Shown here piece by piece: positions 1 through 8,331 of a DNA stretch of 64,000 nt. Made by a program: the position numbers and the translations under genes. The stretch's first letter is position 1; each line of letters opens with the position of its first letter. Origin of the DNA: Pseudoxanthomonas spadix (GTDB lineage: Bacteria; Pseudomonadota; Gammaproteobacteria; Xanthomonadales; Xanthomonadaceae); NCBI RefSeq assembly GCF_003703395.1, contig NZ_RDQN01000002.1:62001-126000 (forward strand), read 5' to 3'. The notes beneath the pieces were generated by a model. The model ran no database searches. It was not told where the DNA came from and saw only the letters and a list, made by a program, of their open reading frames with translations.

Positions 1-952
1 GGTCAATGAAATCGCGGTCCAGCACCCCGGCCGAGCCCTCGGCGCGGCGTGCATCGTCCACCGCCAGCACGTGCTTGCACAGGCCCATCAAGGCGGCGAT
101 GTCCCCGCCCGGGCGCACCTGCAGGTATTGGTGCGCCAGTTCGGTGGTATGGCCGGTCAGCATCTGCGCCGGGTTCTGCGGATCGATGAAGCGCACCAGC
201 CCCTGCTCGCGGACCGGATTGAACACCACGATCTTGCAGCCACGCTTGACCGCCTCCTGCAGCGGGTGCAGGAAGCGCGGGCTGTTGGTGCCCGGGTTCT
301 GGCCGAAGTAGAAGATCGCATCGCAGTGCTCGAAGTCCTCCAGCGTGCAGGTGCCCACTGGCGAGCCGATCACCTTCTTCAGCCCCACCGAGGTGGTCTC
401 GTGGCACATGTTGGAGCTGTCGGGCAGGTTGTTGTGCCCATACATGCGCGCGAACAGGCCATACAGATACGAGGTTTCCAGGCTGGCCTTGCCCGAGGCA
501 TAGAACACCACCGACTTTGGGTCGAGCTGTTTGAGTTCAGCGGCAATGCCGGTGAAGGCCTCATCCCAGCTGCAGCGCAGGTAGCGGTCGCTGGCCGGGT
601 CGTAGCGCAGCGGTTCGGTCAGCCGCCCCTGGATCTCCAGGTCGTAGTCCTGCCACTGGCGCAGTTCGGCCAGGGTGTGCTGCTCGAAGAATGCTGGCGT
701 GCAGCGATCGCGGGTGAGCTCCCACAGGGTCGACTTGGCGCCGTTTTCGCAGAACTCGAACACGTGCGGCTTGGCCGGCTTGCCCCAGGCGCAGGAGCCG
801 CACATGTAGCCACCGGGTATGTTCTGTTCGGACAGCGTCTGCAGCGCCCCTGGCGAGGCATGATCGTGCAGCGCAACCAGGGCCATGCCCCGCAGCGAAC
901 CCCACCCGCCCACCGGCCCTTGCGGCTGCGGGCCGTGCTTGCCGTTATCCAT
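1..952 (-). CDS. Molybdopterin oxidoreductase, FdhF/YdeP-like (3' part outside window)
   Basis: The gene enters from the left edge, so only the first 317 residues are visible; translation begins at ATG 952 and stays open to base 1. The protein resembles the oxidoreductase alpha (molybdopterin) subunit family related to formate dehydrogenase H and YdeP. Diagnostic stretches are GGYMCGSCAWGKP (about residues 48-58), SNMCHETTSVGLKKVIGSP and the cofactor-binding GQNPGTNSPRFLHPL. Only two cysteines (51, 54) and no full 4Fe-4S set are seen in the N-terminal segment, as in YdeP relatives. Substrate is unknown for this branch; formate or an acid-stress role is inference. It starts 27 bp after the upstream SDR gene, so the two are probably cotranscribed. 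Confidence 0.85.
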   Translation of the reverse strand, partial: MDNGKHGPQPQGPVGGWGSLRGMALVALHDHASPGALQTLSEQNIPGGYMCGSCAWGKPAKPHVFEFCENGAKSTLWELTRDRCTPAFFEQHTLAELRQWQDYDLEIQGRLTEPLRYDPASDRYLRCSWDEAFTGIAAELKQLDPKSVVFYASGKASLETSYLYGLFARMYGHNNLPDSSNMCHETTSVGLKKVIGSPVGTCTLEDFEHCDAIFYFGQNPGTNSPRFLHPLQEAVKRGCKIVVFNPVREQGLVRFIDPQNPAQMLTGHTTELAHQYLQVRPGGDIAALMGLCKHVLAVDDARRAEGSAGVLDRDFID

Positions 953-979
953 CCGATGCGCTCCCTTGATTCAATCGAT

Positions 980-1846
980 TCACAGCACCGCCTGCGCGCC
1001 GGCGATGGTGATCAGTGCACCAGAGGTGTAGCTGGCCGTGTCGGCGGCCAGCATCACGTAGGCCGAGGCCAGCTCGGCCGGCTGGCCCGGACGCCCGAAC
1101 GGCGTCTGCGAACCGAAGGTCTTCACTTTTTCCTCGGCCATGCCGGCAGGAATGAACGGGGTCCAGATCGGTCCGGGCAGTACCGCGTTGACGCGAATGC
1201 CGCGCTCGGCCAGCAGCGAGGCCAAACCCAGGGTCATGTTGGCCACCGCACCCTTGGTGGTGGAGTACGGCAGGATGCTGGGCGTTGGATCCTTGGCATT
1301 GACCGAGGCGGTGTTGATGATCGAGGCCCCTGGCTGCAAGTGCGGCACCAGTTGCTTGATCAGGTAGAACGGGGCATGGACGTTGGTGGCAAAGGTCCGG
1401 GTCCACTCGTCCAGGGTGATCTCGTCGAAGGACTGGAAATAGCGCTGATAGGCCGCGTTGTTGACCAGCACATCCAGCCCGCCGAACGCTTCCAGCACGC
1501 CGGCGGCCAGGGTTTGGATCTGCGCCGGGTCACGCAGGTCGCAGGGAAACGAATGGCCCTGGACGCCGGCGGCCTTGATCTGCGCAAGGATGTCGACTGC
1601 ATCGTCCTGCTCCTCGGGCAGGTGCGCGATGGCCACGCTGGCGCCTTCCCGGGCAAAGGCAATGGCCACTGCCGCACCGATGCCGCTGTCGCCCCCGGTG
1701 ATGAGCGCGCGCTTGCCTTCCAGGAGCCCGTGGCCGACGTAGCTGTCCTTGCCGATATCGGGCACCGGATCGGTCCTGGCACTCTTGCCGGGGAAGGGCT
1801 GCTGCTGCGGCTTGAATGGAGGACGCGGGTAGTCGGGAATCGGCAT
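980..1846 (-). CDS. SDR family oxidoreductase (YghA / general stress protein 39-like)
   Basis: A 288-residue short-chain dehydrogenase/reductase, cytosolic, using NAD(P)H. The N-terminal 40 residues are a proline-rich lead typical of the YghA/GSP39 group. The cofactor motif ITGGDSGIG lies at about 49-57, NNAAY follows, and the catalytic Ser (NTASVNA) and Tyr-x3-Lys (LPYSTTKGA) are intact. The ATG at 1846 is chosen because GGAG sits seven bases upstream; the longer frame upstream would overlap the exonuclease gene and encodes no SDR sequence. It lies between xthA and the molybdopterin oxidoreductase on the same strand, suggesting a stress-related operon. Physiological substrate is unknown. Confidence 0.9.
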   Translation of the reverse strand: MPIPDYPRPPFKPQQQPFPGKSARTDPVPDIGKDSYVGHGLLEGKRALITGGDSGIGAAVAIAFAREGASVAIAHLPEEQDDAVDILAQIKAAGVQGHSFPCDLRDPAQIQTLAAGVLEAFGGLDVLVNNAAYQRYFQSFDEITLDEWTRTFATNVHAPFYLIKQLVPHLQPGASIINTASVNAKDPTPSILPYSTTKGAVANMTLGLASLLAERGIRVNAVLPGPIWTPFIPAGMAEEKVKTFGSQTPFGRPGQPAELASAYVMLAADTASYTSGALITIAGAQAVL

Positions 1847-1961
1847 GCAATGACTCCAGGGAGAAAGGCAAGAGCGTGCCGGGGCTGCGGACAGGAGCAG
1901 GTGAACTGCACGCGCTGCCCCCGTGTACGCGGCATGAACGTTCCGCAGTCCCGGCGGGCGC

Positions 1962-2768
1962 CTACTTGCCGGTTCTGGACGGCGCTTGGACCTGCACCCA
2001 GGTGGGGGCGTGGTCACTGGCTTTTTCCAGGTCGCGCACCCAGCGGTCCACGCCTGCATCGCGCAGGGCCGCGGCCAGCACCGGATTGAGCAGCAGGTGG
2101 TCGATGCGCAGGCCGCGGTCGCGCTGCCAGTGCTGGCGGAAATAGTCCCAGAACGTGTAGATGCGGGCATCGCCATGGACCTGCCGCAGCGCGTCGGTCC
2201 AGCCCTGGGCCAGCAGCTCGGCGAAAGCCTGTCGACTCTGCGGCTGCAGCAGCGCGTCGCGGCGCCAGCCCTTGGGATCGTAGATGTCCGCGTCGGTGGG
2301 CACCACGTTGTAATCGCCGATCAGCGCCACTGGATGCGGCAGCTCCACCAGAGTCCTGGCATGGCGCGCCAGTCGCGCCATCCACCGCAGCTTGTAGTCG
2401 AACTTCGGCCCCGGCTGCGGATTGCCGTTGGGCGCATACAGGCAGCCGACCACGATGCCGTGGATCGCCGCTTCGATGTAGCGGCTTTGCCCATCGCTCG
2501 GGTCCCCGGGCAACCCACGCCGGCTCTCCACCGGATCCTGTCCGCGCGCCAGCAGGGCCACCCCGTTCCAGGCACGCTGGCCCTGCCAGATCGCGCCGTA
2601 GCCGGCCTGGGCGATGGCTGCCTGAGGAAAGGCCTCCTGGCTGCATTTGAGTTCCTGCAGGCCGACGATGTCAGGCTGCTCGCGCTGCAGCCATGCCAGC
2701 AGGTGCGGCAGGCGCGCGCCGATCCCGTTCACGTTGTAGGTGGCGATCTTCAACAGCCTGGCCGGCAT
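1962..2768 (-). CDS. xthA: Exodeoxyribonuclease III
   Basis: A 268-residue exonuclease III/AP endonuclease, acting in base-excision repair at abasic and oxidatively damaged DNA ends. Metal and active-site motifs are present: ATYNVNG with Asn12, GLQELK with Glu39, GDYNVVPTD, and the C-terminal SDHAPTW. The length is normal for the family. The start at 2768 is preceded by GAGGAG at good spacing; the longer frame upstream of it has no similarity. The gene is divergent from a broken catalase-like gene and leads into the SDR gene, which fits a DNA-repair and oxidative-stress neighbourhood. Confidence 0.95.
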   Translation of the reverse strand: MPARLLKIATYNVNGIGARLPHLLAWLQREQPDIVGLQELKCSQEAFPQAAIAQAGYGAIWQGQRAWNGVALLARGQDPVESRRGLPGDPSDGQSRYIEAAIHGIVVGCLYAPNGNPQPGPKFDYKLRWMARLARHARTLVELPHPVALIGDYNVVPTDADIYDPKGWRRDALLQPQSRQAFAELLAQGWTDALRQVHGDARIYTFWDYFRQHWQRDRGLRIDHLLLNPVLAAALRDAGVDRWVRDLEKASDHAPTWVQVQAPSRTGK

Positions 2769-2905
2769 GACGTGCTCCTCGCAGTCCCCCACCAAGTTGG
2801 GCGGGCGGTTCTGCGCGCAGCGTGAAGGCTGTGGCCGGCAGGACCTCACCGTGCATTGATCCACCGGTGCGCATCGTGGCCCTTCCGTTTCCAGGCAGGC
2901 TCACC

Positions 2906-4000
2906 ATGACCGACCACCCGCCCGACCTGCGCTACCAGCCATATCTGCAGGCCATGGCCGTGCCCGGCCCGCACGAGGCGCAGGTCGCACAGGAACTGAC
3001 CGAGGCGCTGCTGTCCATCTCCGAGCAGACCTGGCGCGACAGTCACCACGCGCTGCGCAGCGTGCACGCCAAGCGTCATGGCCTGCTGCAGGCGCACCTG
3101 GAAGTCTTGCCCGACCTGCCCGAGCCGCTGCGCCAGGGGTTGTTTGCCCGGCCCGGCCGCTTCGAGGCGGTGCTGCGCCTGTCCACCACGCCAGGGGACC
3201 TGCTGCCTGATCGGGTCTCCACTCCACGCGGCGTGGCGCTGCGTGTGTTTGAGGTGCCGGGCGAGCGCCTGGAAGATTCTGAAGCTCAGCGCGGTCAGGA
3301 CTTCATCATGGTCTACGGCCCGCGGTTCAACGCGCGCGATGGCAAGGCATTCCTGCGCAGTCTCAAGCTGCTGGCCATGACCACCGACCGGGCCGAGCGC
3401 GCCAAGGAGCTGGGCTAGGCGTTCCTGCGCGGCACCGAGCGCGCCCTTGAAGCCGTCGGCGGCCAAAGCGCCACGCTCAAGGCGATGGGCGGCGAGCCGG
3501 CGCACCACATCCTGGGCGAAACCCTCTACACCCAGCTGCCGCTGCGCTATGGCCACTACGTGGCCAAGTTGCAGCTGGCACCGGTGTCGCCGGCGCTGCT
3601 GGCCCTGCGCGATGCACCGATCGAGCTGAAACAGGACAACGCACTGCGCGAGGCGGTGGCTGCCTACTTCCAGCAGCACGAAGCGGTGTGGGAACTGCGT
3701 GCACAGCTGTGCACCAACCTGCAGGACATGCCGATCGACGATCCCACAGTGGAATGGGGCCAAGCCGCCAGCCCGTTCGTTCCCGTTGCCCGGGTAAGCG
3801 CTGCACCCCAGGCAGGCTGGAGCGAGGAGAAGGCCCGCGCCATCGACGATGGCACCGGCTTCAGCCCGTGGCATGGCCTGCAGGCGCACCGCCCCCTGGG
3901 CGAGCTGATGCGCGTGCGCAAGCTGGCCTATGCCTCCTCACAGGCCTTCTGCGGCTCGCGCAACGGCATCCCGATGCAGGAGCGACGCTGCCCGGCGTGA
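2906..4000 (+). pseudogene. Catalase-like heme protein gene interrupted by an in-frame TAG
   Basis: One reading frame runs from ATG 2906 to the stop at 3998-4000 but is cut by a single TAG at 3416-3418. The part before the stop (170 residues) holds the catalase-like core with SVHAKRHG and RLSTTPGDLLPDRVSTPRG; the part after it continues the same fold in the same frame (MGGEPAHHILGETLYTQLPL and LCTNLQDMPIDDPTVEW). Read through, it would give about 364 residues, usual for the short SrpA-like catalase family. Because frame and similarity continue exactly, a single-base nonsense change (or a sequencing error) is the simplest reading. The upstream product would lack much of the fold and is probably inactive. 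Confidence 0.85.
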
Positions 4001-4211
4001 TCAACCGCTGCACGTCCAGGGATGGATTGTGCTTGCACCGCGCATTGCCCCACCCGCCGGTAACGCGCGACTCCGCACGAACCCCTGCAACTGCGCAGCT
4101 TCGGCATCCGCGCGTTCGAGGAGCGCCTCGGGTTTTGCATCGCGCCATCTTCTGAAGAATGGCGCGCGCAGAAGCATTGTTTATGCCAGGTATTCTTGAA
4201 GGCAAACCCAG

Positions 4212-5516
4212 CTAGATGCCAAGGTATGCCCGCTTAACTTCTTCATTGTCGCGCAGTGCCCAGCCTTCCCCGGAGTGGGTGATTTCCCCGGACTCCAGTA
4301 CGTACCCGATGTCCGCCAGAGCCAGCACCGCGGCCGCGTTCTGTTCCACGATCAGGATGGTGATCCCCTCCTGCTGGAGGCGCTTGATGACTTCAAAGAC
4401 CTCCGAGACCAGAAGCGGTGAGAGCCCCATGCTCGGTTCGTCCAGCAGCATCAATCTGGGTTTGGCCATCATGGCACGACCGATGGCCAGCATCTGTTGC
4501 TGTCCGCCAGACAATGTCCCGGCCGGCACTTTACGCTTGTCCCGCAGCACCGGAAATATGTCGTAGATGTGGTCAATTTCACGGCGAACGGCGGACCCTT
4601 TTTCGGTCCGGCTATATGCGCCCAGCACAAGATTGTCCTCAACGCTCAACGGCGCAAACACTTGACGACCCTCCGGAACGTGCGCGATGCCGTCGGCGAC
4701 CCGTTGCGCCGGCTTGATTCGACACAGGTCGCGGCCTTCAAAAATCATCTCCCCGCCACTGGGCGCCTGCAATCCGGAGATGGTCCGCAGCAAGGTCGTC
4801 TTCCCGGCTCCATTGCTGCCTACGAGGGCCACCAGTTGGCCCTTGCCGACCTGAATGGACACATTCCGCAAGGCGGCGATACGCCCATAGTGGGCACTCA
4901 CACCCCGCAACTCCAACAGAGGTTGCGCATCGGCTTTGATGCGTGTGACCGAAGTACCTCCCAAACCCAGCGGTGGTTGGGCCTGGGCCGTAATATGCGA
5001 ACGCAAAAGGGCGTACTTCTCGTGCGCCTGTTCGCCAAACAAGGGATCCTTGTTATTGGCGAAGGCATCGTCGATGGCCTGCCAGTCCGACCCTGTCAGA
5101 TGCTCGCGTGCCAACCGAAACAATTGGTCCTCCTCCTGGCGCATATGCGCGCGCTGAAAACCAATGTAATCATCAGCCAACTTGGCGTACGTGCCCAGAT
5201 CCAGGTTCCCATCAGACAGCGCGGCCCGCAGGCGACCCAGCCGCTGCGCCTCTTGCTGGTGCTGCTGCTGGAGATCAGCGATCAGGGTGCGCGCGTCATC
5301 AGTGCGCGCGAGCAGCGCCGTAAACAGGTATCTGTCCTCCTTCGGGTGGTGCACCTGGTCGATATAGCTCTCCAAGTAATCCAATTCCAGCTCCACCAGG
5401 CCTCGTTGTAGCACGCCACTTTCACGCGCTGCGCGTGCAGATTCCTCCAGGACATTAAGGATCTGCCACATACCGCGATGTTCCGCCTGAATCTTTTCCA
5501 ATGCCTTAATCATCAT
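4212..5516 (-). CDS. Hemerythrin (HHE) domain fused to LivF-type ABC ATPase
   Basis: A 434-residue two-domain protein. Residues 1-180 form a hemerythrin-like helical bundle with the iron-ligand pattern H13, H56-H57-x2-E60, H86 and H124-x3-E128. Residues about 195-434 are a branched-chain-amino-acid-type ABC ATPase: Walker A GSNGAGKT (233-240), signature LSGGQQ (335-340), Walker B LMLLDEP (355-361). Ordinary LivF is about 235 residues, so the N-terminal domain is an addition. Start is ATG 5516 (or 5513), 28 bases after livG; no strong ribosome site is seen. The ATPase would energise LivHM import; the diiron domain may sense oxygen or iron, which is inference. Confidence 0.9.
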   Translation of the reverse strand: MMIKALEKIQAEHRGMWQILNVLEESARAARESGVLQRGLVELELDYLESYIDQVHHPKEDRYLFTALLARTDDARTLIADLQQQHQQEAQRLGRLRAALSDGNLDLGTYAKLADDYIGFQRAHMRQEEDQLFRLAREHLTGSDWQAIDDAFANNKDPLFGEQAHEKYALLRSHITAQAQPPLGLGGTSVTRIKADAQPLLELRGVSAHYGRIAALRNVSIQVGKGQLVALVGSNGAGKTTLLRTISGLQAPSGGEMIFEGRDLCRIKPAQRVADGIAHVPEGRQVFAPLSVEDNLVLGAYSRTEKGSAVRREIDHIYDIFPVLRDKRKVPAGTLSGGQQQMLAIGRAMMAKPRLMLLDEPSMGLSPLLVSEVFEVIKRLQQEGITILIVEQNAAAVLALADIGYVLESGEITHSGEGWALRDNEEVKRAYLGI

Positions 5517-5544
5517 CGCTTGCCCAACCCATTCGGCTTGCTGG

Positions 5545-6306
5545 TTATATGGCGCTGCCCAGATAGGCTGCCACGACATCCGGATTGCACCGCACCTCAG
5601 CCGGCTTCCCCTCGGCGAGCTTCTTGCCATAGTTGATCACCAAGATATGCTGAGAGATTCTCATCACCAGCTTCATGTCGTGTTCAACCAATATTATGGT
5701 CAGACCGTCTCCGCACAGCTTCTCGATCAGGCTGGTTAAATCCGCCTTCTCCGATGCCCCCAGACCGGCGGCCGGCTCATCGAGCAAGAGCAGCTTCGGT
5801 TCGCAGGCCAGCGCTCGAGCAACCTCCAGACGTTTGAGCGCGCCATACGGCATCGAGCCGGGGTGGTCGTTTATATAGCCCTGCAGGCCCACGTATTCCA
5901 TCAGCTCGGCGGCCCTGTCGCGCGCCTCCCGCTCGCCGTCGCGGATGCGCGGCAACCGCAACACCGACGGCAACAGCCGACTTTCCAACTTGAGATGCCG
6001 GCCCAACATGACGTTCTCCACCGCGCTCATGTTCATGCAGACCTGCGGGGTCTGGAAGGTGCGCCCCAGACCCGCACTAACCCGGGCCTGGACCGGCTTA
6101 CCTATCAGGTTGTCTCCAAAGAAGCGGACCTCGCCGTGTGTCGGCTGATAGATTCCGGTAATCAGATTCAAAAGGGTCGTTTTTCCCGCACCATTGGGGC
6201 CAATAATGGAGTGTATGGAACCTTGCGTGATCCCAAAAGACAAACCGTCAATGGCACGCACGCCTCCAAACTCCTTGCTCAGAGAAACAACTTCCAGCGC
6301 GTTCAA
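5545..6306 (-). CDS. livG: LivG-type ABC transporter ATP-binding protein
   Basis: A 253-residue ATPase of the branched-chain amino acid/carboxylate uptake family. Walker A GPNGAGKT lies at 36-43 and Walker B LLLLDEPAAGLG follows the variant signature MPYGALKRLEVARAL, the usual LivG form in place of LSGGQ. The C-terminal extension ending near YLGSAI is typical of LivG. Its start overlaps the end of livM by four bases, indicating translational coupling, and the hemerythrin-LivF gene follows after 28 bases. Such systems often import aromatic or dicarboxylic acids rather than leucine; context here favours a catabolic substrate. Confidence 0.93.
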   Translation of the reverse strand: MNALEVVSLSKEFGGVRAIDGLSFGITQGSIHSIIGPNGAGKTTLLNLITGIYQPTHGEVRFFGDNLIGKPVQARVSAGLGRTFQTPQVCMNMSAVENVMLGRHLKLESRLLPSVLRLPRIRDGEREARDRAAELMEYVGLQGYINDHPGSMPYGALKRLEVARALACEPKLLLLDEPAAGLGASEKADLTSLIEKLCGDGLTIILVEHDMKLVMRISQHILVINYGKKLAEGKPAEVRCNPDVVAAYLGSAI

Positions 6307-7319
6307 CGCTTGATCCTCCGCCAGATATTCACCAACGAAGGCTGCAAGCCTCGCGGCATGAACATCATCACACCGATGAGGATGAGGCCAAAAACCAGCG
6401 TCTCGTATTCCTCAACGACAGTCAGCACCTGCGGCAGAAGAGTAATGAGAGCGGCGCCGATGATCGCGCCCACCACAGAACCCAGACCGCCGACCAACAC
6501 CATCAGCACGAGTTCAATGGAATGCATGAAGTCAGCAAGCGATGGCGAAATGAACCCTGCATACAGTGCAAGAAACCCGCCCATTAATGCAGCCACCAAG
6601 GCCGACAGGGTAAACACAAGAAGTTTACTCCAGGGGACATTTATTCCCACCGAGCCAGCGACCGCATCCGGGCCCTCCAAGGCACGCAACGCTCGCCCCA
6701 ACGGGGAATTGATCAAGTTGGTCGACAGCCAGAAAACCAGAAGCAGCAGAATGGCAACCAGCCAGTACCAATGTGCGGGGTCGGTCAGGGTGACGGCAAA
6801 CAGCTCCAATCCAGGAACTGCCATGCCTTCAGGCCCACCGGTGAGCCAAACTTCGTTGCTGATCACCAGATAGATAATCATACTGAGCGCCAACGTCGCG
6901 AGTGCAAGATAATAGCCCTTCAGACGCAGGATTGGCCGTCCCACTATAAAAGCGATGAACGCGGCGCCGGCCGCGCTACCCAGCAGTGCCAAAGGGACCG
7001 GCCAGCCATAACGCGACGACAGGATGGCTGTCCCGTATGCGCCCAGTGCGACGAACCCTGCATGGCCCAGACTGATTTGTCCGGCGTAACCCATAAGCAA
7101 ATTCAGGCTTATCGCGATAGTGGCATTGATGCAAATCATCACTGCCACGTGATAGTGAAACCCCGACTCTAGCGCCAGTGGCAGGAGAGCCAGAAAAATA
7201 GCCAGGACCGCAACATTGACGACCGGCCGCCGTAGAAATATCCCAGCAGTACTGCGTTGGTTTTCATTTTTCCCGCCAGTGGAGGCGACATTTCGTTTTA
7301 CCTTTACCTGCGTCATCAA
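6303..7319 (-). CDS. livM: LivM-type ABC transporter permease
   Basis: A 338-residue inner-membrane permease with about ten hydrophobic segments, beginning after a basic cytosolic lead. Family landmarks are NLLMGYAGQISLGHAGFVAL and GGLGSVVGAIIGAALI, plus the terminal MFMPRGL motif that contacts the ATPases. It pairs with LivH to form the translocation path. Four-base overlaps with livH upstream (7316-7319) and livG downstream (6303-6306) place it inside one leftward operon. The imported compound is not shown by the sequence. Confidence 0.93.
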   Translation of the reverse strand: MMTQVKVKRNVASTGGKNENQRSTAGIFLRRPVVNVAVLAIFLALLPLALESGFHYHVAVMICINATIAISLNLLMGYAGQISLGHAGFVALGAYGTAILSSRYGWPVPLALLGSAAGAAFIAFIVGRPILRLKGYYLALATLALSMIIYLVISNEVWLTGGPEGMAVPGLELFAVTLTDPAHWYWLVAILLLLVFWLSTNLINSPLGRALRALEGPDAVAGSVGINVPWSKLLVFTLSALVAALMGGFLALYAGFISPSLADFMHSIELVLMVLVGGLGSVVGAIIGAALITLLPQVLTVVEEYETLVFGLILIGVMMFMPRGLQPSLVNIWRRIKR

Positions 7320-8194
7320 ACACGCTCCCCAGCCCGAGCAATGCCACCAAAAAGACCGCGGGGCATAAAGATCAGAATCAATATAATCAATAAATAGGCT
7401 ATTGCGTCCTTATAATCCGAGGAGCCGTAACCCGCCATCATGGACTCAGCCACGCCCAGGACCAGACCGCCGAGCAAGGCACCGCGAAAACTGCCCAGCC
7501 CGCCCAGCACAGCTGCCACGAACCCCTTCAAACCCAATACCAGGCCCGCAGCTGAATGGGTGAACGCGATTGGCGCGATCAGCACCCCCGCCACAGCTCC
7601 CAACAGCCCGGCCAGGCCAAAAGTGAACAGTTGCATTCGTCCAGTGTTGATGCCCATCAGGGTGGCCGCGTCGCGATCCAGCGAAGTCGCAACGATCGCC
7701 TTCCCCGTCAGGCTGCGGCTAAAAAAATACGCCAACAGCACGACCACCACTGCGGTCGATCCGATCACCCATAGGCTCTGCGGCACGACCGTGACGCCTC
7801 CTAGCCGTATGACCTCGTCACCGCTAAACGATGGCAACGAATAAAAGCCCTTGCCCCACACCAACTCAGCAGCGCCGCGTAACACCAAGCCGACACCCAG
7901 CGTGATGATCACCAGCCCCAGCGGTCCGGCTTTGCGGGCCGGCTCAATGGTGAACTTGAACATCAGCAATCCCACCAGCCCGCCGGCGAGGACCCCGAGT
8001 GACAATGCCAGCGGCAGCGGCAGGCCAGCGCCCAGACAGGCGACGGCCGACATGCCACCGAGCATCTGCAAATCCCCTTGGGCAAAGTTCACCACATGAC
8101 TCGCGTTGTGGACAAGCACGATGCCCAGGCCAATCAGGCCGTACATGGAACCGATGGTCAAGCCAGTAATCAAATACTGAAAGAACTCAGACAT
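7316..8194 (-). CDS. livH: LivH-type ABC transporter permease
   Basis: A 292-residue permease with hydrophobic segments throughout and the LivH hallmarks LIGLGIVLVHNASHVVNFAQG near the N-terminus and AAVLGGLGSFRGALLGG near the C-terminus. The start at 8194 (MSEFFQYL) is supported by AGGAAG eight bases upstream; the frame can be read further upstream but without family similarity. It is the first membrane gene of the livHMG-livF set and follows the porin gene after 137 bases that contain a strong hairpin. Confidence 0.93.
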   Translation of the reverse strand: MSEFFQYLITGLTIGSMYGLIGLGIVLVHNASHVVNFAQGDLQMLGGMSAVACLGAGLPLPLALSLGVLAGGLVGLLMFKFTIEPARKAGPLGLVIITLGVGLVLRGAAELVWGKGFYSLPSFSGDEVIRLGGVTVVPQSLWVIGSTAVVVVLLAYFFSRSLTGKAIVATSLDRDAATLMGINTGRMQLFTFGLAGLLGAVAGVLIAPIAFTHSAAGLVLGLKGFVAAVLGGLGSFRGALLGGLVLGVAESMMAGYGSSDYKDAIAYLLIILILIFMPRGLFGGIARAGERV

Positions 8195-8284
8195 AGATAT
8201 AACTTCCTGCGTGATTTCGCTGCCGCTGGAATCTCCAGCCGTCACAGCGACTAGACCCGATCACCGCTCCGTAGCACCAAGTTT

Positions 8285-8319
8285 GGACCGGCCCCGGCAA
8301 CGATCGCCGAAGCCGGTCC
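8285..8319 (-). other. Intercistronic hairpin between porin and livH
   Basis: GGACCGGC (8285-8292) pairs perfectly with GCCGGTCC (8312-8319), and an inner CCGGC/GCCG pair can extend the stem. In the transcript it lies 13 bases after the porin stop and 90 bases before livH. No T-tract follows, so it is more likely an RNA-stabilising or partial termination structure than a full terminator. It could lower permease expression relative to porin and binding protein. Confidence 0.5.
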
Positions 8320-8331
8320 CACATACAAAGA

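Noticed and set aside
71..2089. 672-codon plus-strand frame at the left edge
   Set aside because: Antisense to the molybdopterin oxidoreductase and SDR genes, which have family motifs; no domain in the translation.
3416..3418. TAG as pyrrolysine or programmed readthrough in the catalase-like gene
   Set aside because: No pyrrolysine genes or readthrough context are seen and the host group does not use pyrrolysine; a nonsense change is simpler.
4130..4175. Hairpin GCGCCAT...ATGGCGC between catalase-like gene and the LivF fusion gene
   Set aside because: The stem is imperfect and no T-tract follows on either strand, so it was not called a terminator.
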